64,000 bases of DNA, taken from NCBI RefSeq assembly GCF_003466125.1, contig NZ_QSOC01000005.1, positions 202,126 through 266,125 of the forward strand, written 5' to 3'. The translations under genes and the position numbers were made by a program. The DNA is from Collinsella sp. TM10-22 (GTDB lineage Bacteria > Actinomycetota > Coriobacteriia > Coriobacteriales > Coriobacteriaceae). The notes beneath the pieces were generated by a model that was given only the letters and a program-made list of their open reading frames with translations, searched no databases and had not been told where the DNA came from. How positions within the stretch are numbered: the first letter of the stretch is position 1; each line of letters starts with the position of its first letter. Positions 27,175 through 34,715 of this stretch are shown in pieces.

Positions 27175-27528
27175 ATGGCAAATAATACGAGGGCGGTCGT
27201 TGAGCTGTCGCTGGGAGCCGACCCGCTAGAGGCCGCGAAAGTCGGCTGTCTCAACGGCGCGACCCTGTGCAACGCCGACATTTACGGCATGGGGACGTTC
27301 GGGCTTGGCATGGAGCGCGAACAGGCGCTCCTGTCTGCCGAGGACGTTGACGGGGACTGCATCCTGCGCATTGCCGCGCCCGACGGCGGGCATGAGCTTG
27401 AGGTCCGCTGCTCAGATTGGCTTGCCGACAGGATCGAGCGCATGGACGCCGAACTCAAGCGGCGCGGAAGGCTTGCGAGAAAGGCGGCAGACCCCATGAG
27501 GTTTGTGGCAGCTGATGCCCATGAATAA
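27175..27528 (+). CDS. Small protein of the element, unknown
   Basis: 117 residues from ATG 27175 (AAGGCGGCGCTT upstream). Begins ANNTRAVVELSLGADPLEAAKVG; acidic N-terminal half, basic C-terminal tail (ELKRRGRLARKAADPM). Overlaps the start of the next gene. Not recognised; the position before the replication gene suggests a helper role. Confidence 0.55.
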   Translation: MANNTRAVVELSLGADPLEAAKVGCLNGATLCNADIYGMGTFGLGMEREQALLSAEDVDGDCILRIAAPDGGHELEVRCSDWLADRIERMDAELKRRGRLARKAADPMRFVAADAHE

Positions 27529-28315
27529 TGAGCTGAGGGCCGGGTACCGCGCTGAGGTGGAGCGCAAGGGCAAGGCGCTGAAGGCGATGCGCGAGGCCCG
27601 CGGGGTCCGCTCTGATAAAGGGCCGTGCGCGTTCGACAAGGTTCAGCTCAAAGACTGGTATACGTCCCTTCAAATCACGAACGAGGAATGGCGCTGCGCA
27701 TACGTCACGGCAATGGTTGACTATTGGTTCACGGGCGTTACCCCGGACTATCTCGATGACATTCCGAAAGCGTATTTCAATGCGAACTTCGAGAGGCTCA
27801 GCGATGCCAGAAGGCAGTCCTTCGCAAAGAGCGATACCGGAGAGGACTCAAGCCTAGAGGCATGGGTTGACGGTCGCAACGGCACCATTCCCGCTGATAG
27901 CGAGGGGGTACCCAACCCCGTACCAGACCCCGTTCCCAGCCCCGTACCCAACCCCGTACCAGACGGGGTTCAGCCCTTATATAGCTATAAGCTACCAACT
28001 ACTAGCCATGAGCCACAAGCCATTAGCCATGGCCCTACAAGGCCATTGGCTAATGGCGAGGAGGCTACGGGCTATGGGACGAGCGACAGCGAATCGCTTT
28101 TCGAGACGGGCGTTGCTCGGTTCCACGCTCCTTGCCCGAATTGCTGGGAAGTGGCAGAGGAGCCTGCCGGGTCCATTGATGGCATGGGCCTAATTCTCGT
28201 TAAGTGTCCGAACTGCGGGATGCAAACATATGGAAACCCGCCCGAGGGATATGAGGTCGAACGTGCTTTCGGCCAACCTTCGATCCTGAAGCGCAAAGAG
28301 GAGAATAAGCAATGA
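27515..28315 (+). CDS. DnaD/O-like replication initiator with internal repeats
   Basis: About 266 residues (start 27515 or 27521, neither with a strong ribosome-binding site). The N-terminal part (KVQLKDWYTSLQITNEEWRCAYVTAMVDYWFTG) resembles the DUF6291 domain found in phage replisome-organiser proteins. Then a Pro-Val linker (about 130-150) made by five 12-bp DNA repeats, then a C-terminal zinc ribbon (CPNC near residue 208 and CPNC near 230). The arrangement, initiator gene containing iterons and an AT-rich stretch, mirrors lambda gene O. The stop overlaps the next start (ATGA). Confidence 0.6.
   Translation: MPMNNELRAGYRAEVERKGKALKAMREARGVRSDKGPCAFDKVQLKDWYTSLQITNEEWRCAYVTAMVDYWFTGVTPDYLDDIPKAYFNANFERLSDARRQSFAKSDTGEDSSLEAWVDGRNGTIPADSEGVPNPVPDPVPSPVPNPVPDGVQPLYSYKLPTTSHEPQAISHGPTRPLANGEEATGYGTSDSESLFETGVARFHAPCPNCWEVAEEPAGSIDGMGLILVKCPNCGMQTYGNPPEGYEVERAFGQPSILKRKEENKQ
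27908..28057. other. Candidate replication origin inside the initiator gene
   Basis: Five tandem 12-bp units (GTACCCAACCCC, GTACCAGACCCC, GTTCCCAGCCCC, GTACCCAACCCC, GTACCAGACGGG) at 27908-27967; the last closes an 8-bp stem AACCCCGT / ACGGGGTT. An AT-rich stretch with the palindrome TATAGCTATA (27980-27989) follows, then an inverted repeat GCCATTAGCCATGGCC (28019-28034) / GGCCATTGGCTAATGGC (28041-28057). Confidence 0.55.
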
Positions 28316-28659
28316 GAAAGACTGACCAGATGACGCTTGCCGTAAACCAGATGGCGTCTGCCGTAAACCAGATGACATTTGCCGCATATTCCGCCCTCAC
28401 GGTCGAGGAGTACGGCAGGGAGGCGCTTGAGGCGGGGACCGTGACCTATACCGGGGACGGCGCTCCCGTCTACGAACCCGATGACTCGGGGGTCTACGAC
28501 CTGACGACCGAGAGCGGCAGGAGGGCATGGAAGGCCAACGCCCCCGAGGGCGTGACGAGGACCATTATCGAGGACGGCGAGCCGTGGCTCGATTCGGTCG
28601 TTGGCATGTTCTCCGAACAGCTCGCGGACTGGATGGAAGAGCGGGGCGCGACCCTCTAG
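28312..28659 (+). CDS. Small element protein with N-terminal heptad repeats
   Basis: 115 residues; ATG overlaps the preceding stop. Codons 5-25 are three copies of a 21-bp DNA repeat (28324-28386) that encode QMTLAVN / QMASAVN / QMTFAAY, a likely amphipathic helix. The rest is acidic (GDGAPVYEPDDSGVYDLTTESGR). Unknown function. Confidence 0.6.
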   Translation: MRKTDQMTLAVNQMASAVNQMTFAAYSALTVEEYGREALEAGTVTYTGDGAPVYEPDDSGVYDLTTESGRRAWKANAPEGVTRTIIEDGEPWLDSVVGMFSEQLADWMEERGATL

Positions 28660-28956
28660 AAAGGCGTGGCGCGGGAGGTAGGGCCGCGCCGACAGCGCCC
28701 CGCTGCTCAGGGCAGACAATGCTGCCTGAATCGTAGCATATTTTTAAGCACCGTTGCGGATGAGGGGGTTAGTATATAACTACCCAGCGTGACGCGCCAG
28801 ACACGGCAGACGCATATGCGATGACCTGCGGATATGCCGTCTAAGGCTCTCAGATGCCCTTTTTTAGTTTTAGTATGATTACGGTACCTAGTTGCTCACG
28901 CCAGATGCCAGACCGCCCTTATCGGCTGTCCTGTGGCCTCTCAGGGGCATTTCCGC
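28660..28956. other. Non-coding stretch before the RinA/ArpU-like gene
   Basis: 297 bp. It has a near-palindrome GGGTTAGTATATAACTACCC (about 28767-28786), a copy of the motif TGACCTGCGG (28822-28831) and T-rich stretches near 28860. It probably holds the promoter of the next gene. No gene seen. Confidence 0.4.
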
Positions 28957-29349
28957 ATGGCAGACCGATTGGCTCTTGGGGTGGTTCCGATACTGAGGCG
29001 GGGAGAGATTAGCCCGACGCTGGCGCAGTTCAGGCTCTACTGGTTCGTGGCACTCGACATGGAGCGGCAGAAGGCGCGGCGAAAGATAGACCTCATGCGC
29101 CCCGAGGGAGACCCGAGGAGGGAGAGGGCGCTCTACTGCATGGAGAGGCAGGAGGAGGTACTGGACCGCGCGTACGCCGACATGCGCGAGATGGCCCCGA
29201 CAGTGGGCGAGAGGGCGGTCGAGGTCATAACTGCCCACTACCTAGAGGGCGAGGACTGGCATGACCTGAGCGCGAGGATCGGGATAGCCTACGACAAGTG
29301 CAAGAAGATAGCGTACAGGGCGTTCAGGGAATACGACGCCGCGACATAG
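28957..29349 (+). CDS. RinA/ArpU-like phage transcription regulator
   Basis: 130 residues from ATG 28957 (CAGGGGCATTTCCGC upstream). The N-terminal half is helical and basic (ALDMERQKARRKIDLMRPEG); the C-terminal half (ERAVEVITAHYLEGEDWHDLSARIGIAYDKCKKIAYRAF) is a sigma-region-4-like HTH as in RinA/ArpU late regulators. In phages these switch on packaging genes; here no such genes follow, so it may act on a helper phage or on the element itself. Confidence 0.65.
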   Translation: MADRLALGVVPILRRGEISPTLAQFRLYWFVALDMERQKARRKIDLMRPEGDPRRERALYCMERQEEVLDRAYADMREMAPTVGERAVEVITAHYLEGEDWHDLSARIGIAYDKCKKIAYRAFREYDAAT

Positions 29350-29351
29350 AG

Positions 29352-29398
29352 AAGGCCGCAGGAGAGCGAACCCTTGCGGCCTTTTTGTTTTCGTTCTC
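29352..29398 (+). terminator. Terminator
   Basis: AAGGCCGCA..GG / CTTGCGGCCTT stem followed by TTTTGTTTTC. Confidence 0.8.
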
Positions 29399-29429
29399 TG
29401 GGCGTGGTTTATGACCCGCGCCCCGCTCT

Positions 29430-30176
29430 CTAGTTCCTGACCGAGTACCGCTTACCGCAGTGGTTGCAAAGGTACTCGCGCTTTCCCTTCCTGCCCATCG
29501 CGGCGCCGACCACCATGCCCTCAAGGCCGAACGTCTCCGCGCCAATGAGCGCCTTTCCCGCGCTCGTGGACTTCGACGTGTTGTTCAGGAGCGTGACGTC
29601 GGTGGAGTCGCACTTGGGGCAGCGGAGTCCGGCCTTGCGCTGGGCCTTCTTCACCTTATCGGGGGTCGTGTCGAGCGCTGCGCGGTTGAGTTCTGCGTTC
29701 GGGTTGGCAGGAGCGTAGCCCTTTTCGGTGCTTGACTTAAGAGTTTGGGGCGTTCCATTCTTACGGCGGTCTCGTTCGTATTTCACGTCTCTGTGAATCT
29801 TGCTGATTGTCTCGTCTACCTTCTCACCGGATTGTGCAGTGAGCGCGTACAGGCTGTTAAGCTCTGTCTCCGTCATGCCGTTAGGCCTTCTGGTGTTGTA
29901 GACGAGAAGCAGGTCGTTTAGTTCCTTGGTACGGGGCATCCGATACGGAGCAGGGTCGGTTGTCTGCTTCGGCTTCGTCTCCGAAGTGTTATCCGTTGGC
30001 CTTTTATTTTGGAATGGCAACGTGAAGAAGTCGACGGTTACAACAACTATGAACAAAGAGCTGACAAGCCCAACTGGGTCGTTCAACATAGTGAGTACCG
30101 TTACGTGGTGTGCAAAGATGTACCAGCAAGCTGGGAAAACCAGCACCCAGAGAATCGGTCTAATCTTATCTATCAT
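29430..30176 (-). CDS. Membrane protein with C-terminal zinc ribbon
   Basis: 248 residues; start 30176 behind AACAGGAGTTCAGC. Two membrane helices near the N-terminus (ILWVLVFPACWYIFAHHVTV; GLVSSLFIVVVTVDFF), a polar linker, a helical region, then CPKCDSTDVTLLNN near residue 187, a glycine-rich segment and CNHCGKRY at the end. The paired CxxC motifs suggest one zinc ribbon split by the Gly-rich insert. Function unknown; lone genes like this in elements are often exclusion or defence cargo, which is only an inference. Confidence 0.6.
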   Translation of the reverse strand: MIDKIRPILWVLVFPACWYIFAHHVTVLTMLNDPVGLVSSLFIVVVTVDFFTLPFQNKRPTDNTSETKPKQTTDPAPYRMPRTKELNDLLLVYNTRRPNGMTETELNSLYALTAQSGEKVDETISKIHRDVKYERDRRKNGTPQTLKSSTEKGYAPANPNAELNRAALDTTPDKVKKAQRKAGLRCPKCDSTDVTLLNNTSKSTSAGKALIGAETFGLEGMVVGAAMGRKGKREYLCNHCGKRYSVRN

Positions 30177-30356
30177 GCTGAACTCCTGTTCGCAATCGAT
30201 CCGGTAACGGATTTGGTCGTCATTGGGCACTTCAACGCGCTGTCACTATGCCCAATGCGTCCGACAAGCCTTTTTGTTTTCGCGCGTCCCCGAGGGGCTT
30301 AGTAGCGCCCATGCCGGGGCGCTGTCACCTGTCCGGTGGGGTCGGGCGCTGCCCGT

Positions 30357-30449
30357 CTACTTTGCGAGCAGGAACCTGAGGACGACAATCGGGAGAATGA
30401 CCGGGGCGAGGACAATCCCGAGCAGGTAAATCCAAAGCGTGCCCTTCAT
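30357..30449 (-). CDS. 30-residue membrane peptide
   Basis: ATG at 30449 with AGGAAGGTCGATAGCC upstream, TAG at 30357-30359. The product MKGTLWIYLLGIVLAPVILP.. is almost wholly one membrane helix with a basic end (RFLLAK). Size and shape fit type I toxins, small holins or regulators of membrane enzymes; the sequence alone does not decide. Confidence 0.55.
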   Translation of the reverse strand: MKGTLWIYLLGIVLAPVILPIVVLRFLLAK

Positions 30450-30494
30450 GGCTATCGACCTTCCTTTCCTGTTGCGATAGCGGTTGACTTGATT

Positions 30495-30773
30495 CTAGTC
30501 CTCACTGGACGTGAACGGGACGTGTTCGCCCCGCCTCTCCATGCCGCTCAGCTCCATCTGCTCATCTGCGTACACGGCTATGAGTTTGCGGCGGTGCGCG
30601 TTGCATCTGCGGTAGGCGTCGCGGATGCCGTTGAGCCGTACCGTGTTGAGCGCCAGATGCTCAGCCCATCCAACGAGGTCCTTCCTGTCCTCGGGGCTTA
30701 GCTCGCGGTAGCTGCCCAGCAGTTTGCGTTCGTCCTCGGTCAGTGGGGTCCTCTTGTTGCGTCTCTTGCTCAT
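30495..30773 (-). CDS. Small basic hypothetical protein
   Basis: 92 residues; start 30773 (MSKRRNKRTPLTEDERKLL) behind AAAGGACTGGGC. Helical, basic N-terminus, one histidine/cysteine pair in RRCNAHRRKL. Not recognised. Probably transcribed together with the membrane peptide 45 bp downstream. Confidence 0.55.
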   Translation of the reverse strand: MSKRRNKRTPLTEDERKLLGSYRELSPEDRKDLVGWAEHLALNTVRLNGIRDAYRRCNAHRRKLIAVYADEQMELSGMERRGEHVPFTSSED

Positions 30774-30784
30774 GCCCAGTCCTT

Positions 30785-31006
30785 TCACTCGATTTGTGAT
30801 TTGGTTGCTCTTCCGAATGCTGTTTCGATCCGAGCGGAGAGCTTGTTGAGAGAAGCATAGGCATTGGTTTTGGAGGTTGAGCTGTCAAACGACCGGAGGC
30901 TCTTTTTACCGAACCCACTCACATGCAAGTGCGTTTGCTGAATGATTTGAGAAAACTCGGAAAAGTGGTTTTCGGCGAGTTTTGCGGCGATTTTGCGGCA
31001 TTTCAT
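30785..31006 (-). CDS. Possible 73-residue gene at the right end
   Basis: Open from ATG 31006 to TGA 30785, ending 11 bp before the next start. The product (MKCRKIAAKLAENHF ... ETAFGRATKSQIE) is basic and Ser-rich. No ribosome-binding site, and its first codons lie in the TTGCGGC repeats, so it may not be translated. Confidence 0.25.
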   Translation of the reverse strand: MKCRKIAAKLAENHFSEFSQIIQQTHLHVSGFGKKSLRSFDSSTSKTNAYASLNKLSARIETAFGRATKSQIE

Positions 31007-31015
31007 TGCGGCGCA
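30978..31015. repeat. Integrase arm-site-like repeats, right end
   Basis: TTTTGCGGCGA, TTTTGCGGCAT and ATTGCGGCGCAA mirror the cluster at 24838-24880. Confidence 0.5.
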
Positions 31016-31072
31016 AGCCAGAAACGAAAACAGGCCAAGACGAAAAACACGCCTTGACCTGCTCAAATGCTG

Positions 31073-31149
31073 TGGTGCCCCCAGCGGGATTCGAACCCGC
31101 GATATCCACCTTGAAAGGGTGGCGTCCTTGGCCGCTAGACGATGGGGAC
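31073..31149 (-). tRNA. tRNA-Glu (UUC)
   Basis: 77 nt including encoded CCA. Acceptor GTCCCCA pairs with TGGGGGC; anticodon arm CCACC-CTTTCAA-GGTGG gives anticodon TTC; T loop GGTTCGAATCC. Its 3' 45 bases are supplied by the integrated element, which leaves the tRNA intact. Confidence 0.96.
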
Positions 31150-31239
31150 AGCGGGAAAGAGTATAGCAGACTTTTTTGCCGGCGCGTATATCGTTGGCAA
31201 ACTGGAAAACCACCACATAGGAGCTGGCTCTCTATCCCG

Positions 31240-31391
31240 ATTTTCAAACATCTCAATCTGTAACATCTGGGCTGATAAATCGGCTCTATGTGTTACAGAT
31301 CGAGACAAAAGGCAGGCGTCGGGACGAACATCTCATTCTGTAACAGTAAGACGACTTTTAACGGTCTAGATGTTACAGATTGAGACAAACC
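31240..31391. repeat. Tandem palindromic repeat units
   Basis: Two units of the form CATCTCAATCTGTAACA ... TGTTACAGATTGAGAC: one from about 31249 to 31306, the other from 31328 to 31387. The loops differ. A spacer repeats CGTCGGGACGAAC / GCTGGGACGGGTC. Intergenic, no coding potential; it resembles REP-type repeats. Confidence 0.7.
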
Positions 31392-31406
31392 GCTGGGACG
31401 GGTCAA

Positions 31407-31441
31407 AACCACCACAAAGGTGCCTGTCCCCTTTGTGGTGG
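31407..31441 (-). terminator. Hairpin after murT-gatD
   Basis: Perfect 13-bp stem ACCACCACAAAGG (31407-31419) / CCTTTGTGGTGGT (31429-31441) with a TGCCTGTCC loop. On the minus strand it follows the stop of murT-gatD closely but lacks a U-run. Confidence 0.5.
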
Positions 31442-31448
31442 TGGGGTG

Positions 31449-33626
31449 CTAGGGGAGGAGCTTCATCGCGGCGTCGTGGGCAGCGTGCTCGTAGGTGTCG
31501 TCGAGGGGTTTGAGCGGCAGCAGGGCGGCGGCCTGTGCGTCGCCGCGGCGCTCGAGGGCGTGGGCGATGAGCCAGTCGGCGAGCTCGGGGTTCTTGGGCA
31601 GTGCCGGTCCGTGTAGGTACGTGCCGATGACACCCTTGTAGATGAGACCCTCAAAGCCATCGTCGCCGTTGTTGCCGGTGCCCGTGACGACGGACGTTCC
31701 AAGCGGCGTGGCATCGGCGTCCAAAAGCGTGCGGCCGCCGTGGTTCTCGAAGCCAACAAAGGGCTCGGGCGCCAGGTCGGTCTTGACGGCGACGTTGCCG
31801 ATCAGGCGGTCGGAGCCGCGCACAGTCTCGGCGGCAATGACGCCCAGGCCCTCGATGCGATTTTCGCCCATATAGTACGAACGGCCGAGCAGCTGATAGC
31901 TGCCGCAGATGGCGAGCAGCGAACCGCCGTCCTCAACATAGGCTGCGACCTTGTCTTTTTGGGCGAGCAGCTCGTGTGCCACGGCTAGCTGGTCGCGATC
32001 GGATCCGCCGCCCATCATGACGATATCGGCATCATGCAGATCGAGCACCTCGCCCATGCGGACCTCATCCACGCGAACGGGGATGCCGCGCCAGGCGCAG
32101 CGGCGCTCGAGGGCGATGACGTTGCCGCCGTCGCCATAGAGGTTGAGGGCATCGGGATACAGGTAGACGATGCGCAGCGGATGCGAGAGCTCGACTGGCG
32201 CGATACCGACAGGAAGAGCGCTGCCGTCGGCACGGACTACGGCGCGGGCAGCAACCGTGGCTGCATCGGCACCCTTCAGTCCGTCGAGCTCCTTGACCAG
32301 CGGTGGAAAGGCCGTGTAGTTGGCGACGGCGTAGAAAGTGTCGCCGGCAGCCTCGTCTGCCACGGCACCAATCGCCTGCTCGACGCTCGAGATGATCGTG
32401 GCATCGATGCCGGCGTACTTGAGGCGCACTTGCATATCGTGCGCGCGTGTGCCGCCGGCAAAGGCGACAAGCCCCGTTGTGTCGGCGATGCGCTCAAAGT
32501 CGACGTCGTAGATCCACGATACATCGTGGCCGTCGGCATCGTTGTCATTGAGGAAGAAAGCGCAGAGTCTGCCGCCGGCCGTCTTGATGGACTGGATTTG
32601 TCGATCGAAGCCTACGGGATTCTTGGCCAGGTTGGCCTCGACGGTGCGGCCGGCGATATCCCAGCGCCCCATACGACCACCGGCGGGCACATAGGCATCG
32701 AGCGTAGGCTGCAGAAGCGCCGCGTCCACGCCCAATTCGTGCGCGGTAAAGAAGGCGGCGGCAACGTTATAGACCATGTACAGGCCGTTGTAGCGCGTGG
32801 CGATGTGTACGGCAGCCGCGTCGGGCGCAGATCCAAAGACCAGGTCAAAGCCGTAGCCGTCGCAGCCGAGCTCCACGCCCGTCACGCGACGGACAAGCCC
32901 AGGGCGGGCCCAGCCGCACGAGGGGCAATGATAGGCGCCAAGTTGCCCGTACTGCACATAGTCGTACTCCAATGGTGCGTTGCACTGTGAGCAAAAACGT
33001 GAGTCGCTAATGCGGTCGGACTCGGTGTTGGTGGCGCCGTCGATGCCAAAGGCGATGCTTGCATTGGGAACGCGCGCGGCGATCGCGGCACACAGCGGGT
33101 CGTCGGCGTTGTAGATGAGCGTTGTTGCCGGAGAGAGCTCCAACGCATGGGCGATGACGTCTTGGGTATGGTCGATCTCGCCGTAGCGGTCTAGCTGGTC
33201 GCGGAACAGGTTGAGCAGCACAAAGTACGTCGGCTTGAGCTTGGGCAGAACGCGTACGGTGTAAAGCTCATCGCACTCAAAAACGCCCACGCGCTTGCCG
33301 CTGGCAGTGTGCTTAAGGCCGCCGCGGGCCTCGAGCAGCGCGCCCACCACGCCCGGCTCCATGTTGTTGCCGGCGCGGTTGCATACCACGGTAGCACCGC
33401 TGGCAGCAACGGCGTCGGCGATGAGGTTGGAGGTGGTGGTCTTGCCGTTGGTGCCGGTGATCACTACGCTGCGGTCGACAAGGCCCGCGAGGTCGCTCAG
33501 CAACTCGGGGTCGATCTTCATGGCGATGCGGCCGGGGAGTACGCCGCCCTGGCGCTTAAGGACGGAGCGCAGTCCCCAGCGAGCGATATCGCTCGAGGTG
33601 CAGGCAAGAGATGAGCGGAGGTTCAT
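31449..33626 (-). CDS. murT-gatD: MurT-GatD fusion: lipid II isoglutaminyl synthase
   Basis: 725 residues, two enzymes in one chain. The N-terminal part (about 1-450) is MurT, a Mur-ligase homologue: P-loop TGTNGKTTTSNL (near 57-68) and a Cys4 zinc ribbon (CSQCNAPL..CPSCGW). The C-terminal part (about 475-725) is GatD, a glutamine amidotransferase with nucleophile Cys574 in LAICGSYQLLG and His672 in YLHGPALPKNPELADWL. Together they amidate the alpha-carboxyl of D-Glu in lipid II. In S. aureus and Streptococcus these are two proteins; here a linker of about 25 residues joins them. Confidence 0.93.
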   Translation of the reverse strand: MNLRSSLACTSSDIARWGLRSVLKRQGGVLPGRIAMKIDPELLSDLAGLVDRSVVITGTNGKTTTSNLIADAVAASGATVVCNRAGNNMEPGVVGALLEARGGLKHTASGKRVGVFECDELYTVRVLPKLKPTYFVLLNLFRDQLDRYGEIDHTQDVIAHALELSPATTLIYNADDPLCAAIAARVPNASIAFGIDGATNTESDRISDSRFCSQCNAPLEYDYVQYGQLGAYHCPSCGWARPGLVRRVTGVELGCDGYGFDLVFGSAPDAAAVHIATRYNGLYMVYNVAAAFFTAHELGVDAALLQPTLDAYVPAGGRMGRWDIAGRTVEANLAKNPVGFDRQIQSIKTAGGRLCAFFLNDNDADGHDVSWIYDVDFERIADTTGLVAFAGGTRAHDMQVRLKYAGIDATIISSVEQAIGAVADEAAGDTFYAVANYTAFPPLVKELDGLKGADAATVAARAVVRADGSALPVGIAPVELSHPLRIVYLYPDALNLYGDGGNVIALERRCAWRGIPVRVDEVRMGEVLDLHDADIVMMGGGSDRDQLAVAHELLAQKDKVAAYVEDGGSLLAICGSYQLLGRSYYMGENRIEGLGVIAAETVRGSDRLIGNVAVKTDLAPEPFVGFENHGGRTLLDADATPLGTSVVTGTGNNGDDGFEGLIYKGVIGTYLHGPALPKNPELADWLIAHALERRGDAQAAALLPLKPLDDTYEHAAHDAAMKLLP

Positions 33627-33671
33627 GAAACCGTTCCTAACGTAAACGACATGGTCGGGTCGAGTGCGTCA

Positions 33672-34715
33672 CTAAAATCCGTAGCGGCGCGCAAATTCCT
33701 GGGCAAGCTGCGACACGTCTTCGCAGGCATTGGCCCAGGGGGCAAAGTCGGGGGTGTCCGAGATAATGCCGTCCGCTTCCCAAACGGCTTGGTGCGAAAG
33801 ATCCCAGGGATCGCGTGGCTCGGGTCGGCAGGGAAGGTACGGTGTCTGGTACATGGGATTCAGCAAGAAGAACGCGCCGCCCTCGCAGCGGTTAGCGAAC
33901 TCACGCAGCGCACGCGCCGCCGGACGCATCTTGTTCGTTTTGAACAAGAGGATCGTGCGGGCGAGCAGGTACCAGGGGGAGTTCTCGAGTGCATCGGCCC
34001 CCACCTGTTCCTCGAGCTGGTGAGCCAGGGCAAAAAAGCCGTCCTGGTCTTCCAGGCGAGCGAGGGCGAGCAACACGGTGCCGGCAGCTCGGGTGGGATA
34101 GCCTTCTGCCTTAAGGACGCGGCGGGCGTAGTTGGCGGCAGCGCGGTAGCGGGCGCTCGCCATGCACAGCTGCGAGATGGCCTCGAGCGTGTGGAGCCAC
34201 CCGATAAGTGCCGGCTCGCTCACGGTGAGATCTGACGCCGTCACACCGTCCGTCAAAACCTTGTTGGCCCAGTAGTGCGGGGCTTCCATATCAAACCCGG
34301 GCACGCTTTGCTGCAGGTAATCGGCCGTGGTTGCCTCGAGCTTCATCAGGTCGCCCAGGCAGGCGTCAACGGGTGTGTCGGCCAGGATGATGGCGAGCAA
34401 CTGGGCATCGACGGCAAGCGCATCGATACGGACGATCTTGAGCAGCTCATCGCGCATATCGTCGAACAGGCGGTTGCGCGTCTGCTCAAACTCCTCGTCG
34501 CTGCCCATGTCCTCGATGCGATGGAGCTCGTCGAGCAGGTGGCGGTGAACACCGGCATAGGACAGCAGCGCCTGGGCATGCTCGGACTGCGCATACTTTT
34601 GGGGATTCGCGCTAATGTCGTTATGGACAAGCTCGCGTGCTGCATCGGTGAGCTCGGGGTGCGACGCCAGATAGGTGCGCTCCAAGTAGGCGGGGATGTA
34701 GACGCTCGGATCCAT
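33672..34715 (-). CDS. Helical-repeat hypothetical protein A
   Basis: 347 residues, soluble, nearly all helical with TPR-like periodicity (YRAAANYARRVLKAEGYPTRAAGTVLLALARLE is a good repeat). No catalytic motif seen. The start overlaps the stop of the upstream gene (TAATG), so the two are made together. It resembles its neighbour in style, and the pair may form one scaffold. Function unknown. Confidence 0.7.
   Translation of the reverse strand: MDPSVYIPAYLERTYLASHPELTDAARELVHNDISANPQKYAQSEHAQALLSYAGVHRHLLDELHRIEDMGSDEEFEQTRNRLFDDMRDELLKIVRIDALAVDAQLLAIILADTPVDACLGDLMKLEATTADYLQQSVPGFDMEAPHYWANKVLTDGVTASDLTVSEPALIGWLHTLEAISQLCMASARYRAAANYARRVLKAEGYPTRAAGTVLLALARLEDQDGFFALAHQLEEQVGADALENSPWYLLARTILLFKTNKMRPAARALREFANRCEGGAFFLLNPMYQTPYLPCRPEPRDPWDLSHQAVWEADGIISDTPDFAPWANACEDVSQLAQEFARRYGF

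Larger units (their letters stand above)
24695..31117. mobile_element. 6.4-kb integrative element in tRNA-Glu
   Basis: Bounded by a 45-bp direct repeat (24695-24739 and 31073-31117) equal to the 3' part of tRNA-Glu(UUC); the right copy is part of the intact tRNA. Contents in order: tyrosine integrase, HTH gene, excisionase-like gene, three replication-region genes, RinA/ArpU-like regulator, and on the other strand a two-helix zinc-ribbon protein, a 30-residue membrane peptide and one or two small genes. No capsid, portal, terminase or conjugation gene is seen. Best read as a phage satellite or plasmid-like element; a reduced prophage is the alternative. Confidence 0.85.

Noticed and set aside
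27908..27967. CRISPR-like tandem repeats
   Set aside because: Units are contiguous 12-mers without spacers, inside a coding frame; no cas genes in the window.
29464..29735. Plus-strand frames opposite the zinc-ribbon membrane protein
   Set aside because: The minus-strand product has clear membrane helices, CxxC pairs and a good ribosome-binding site; the plus frames have none.
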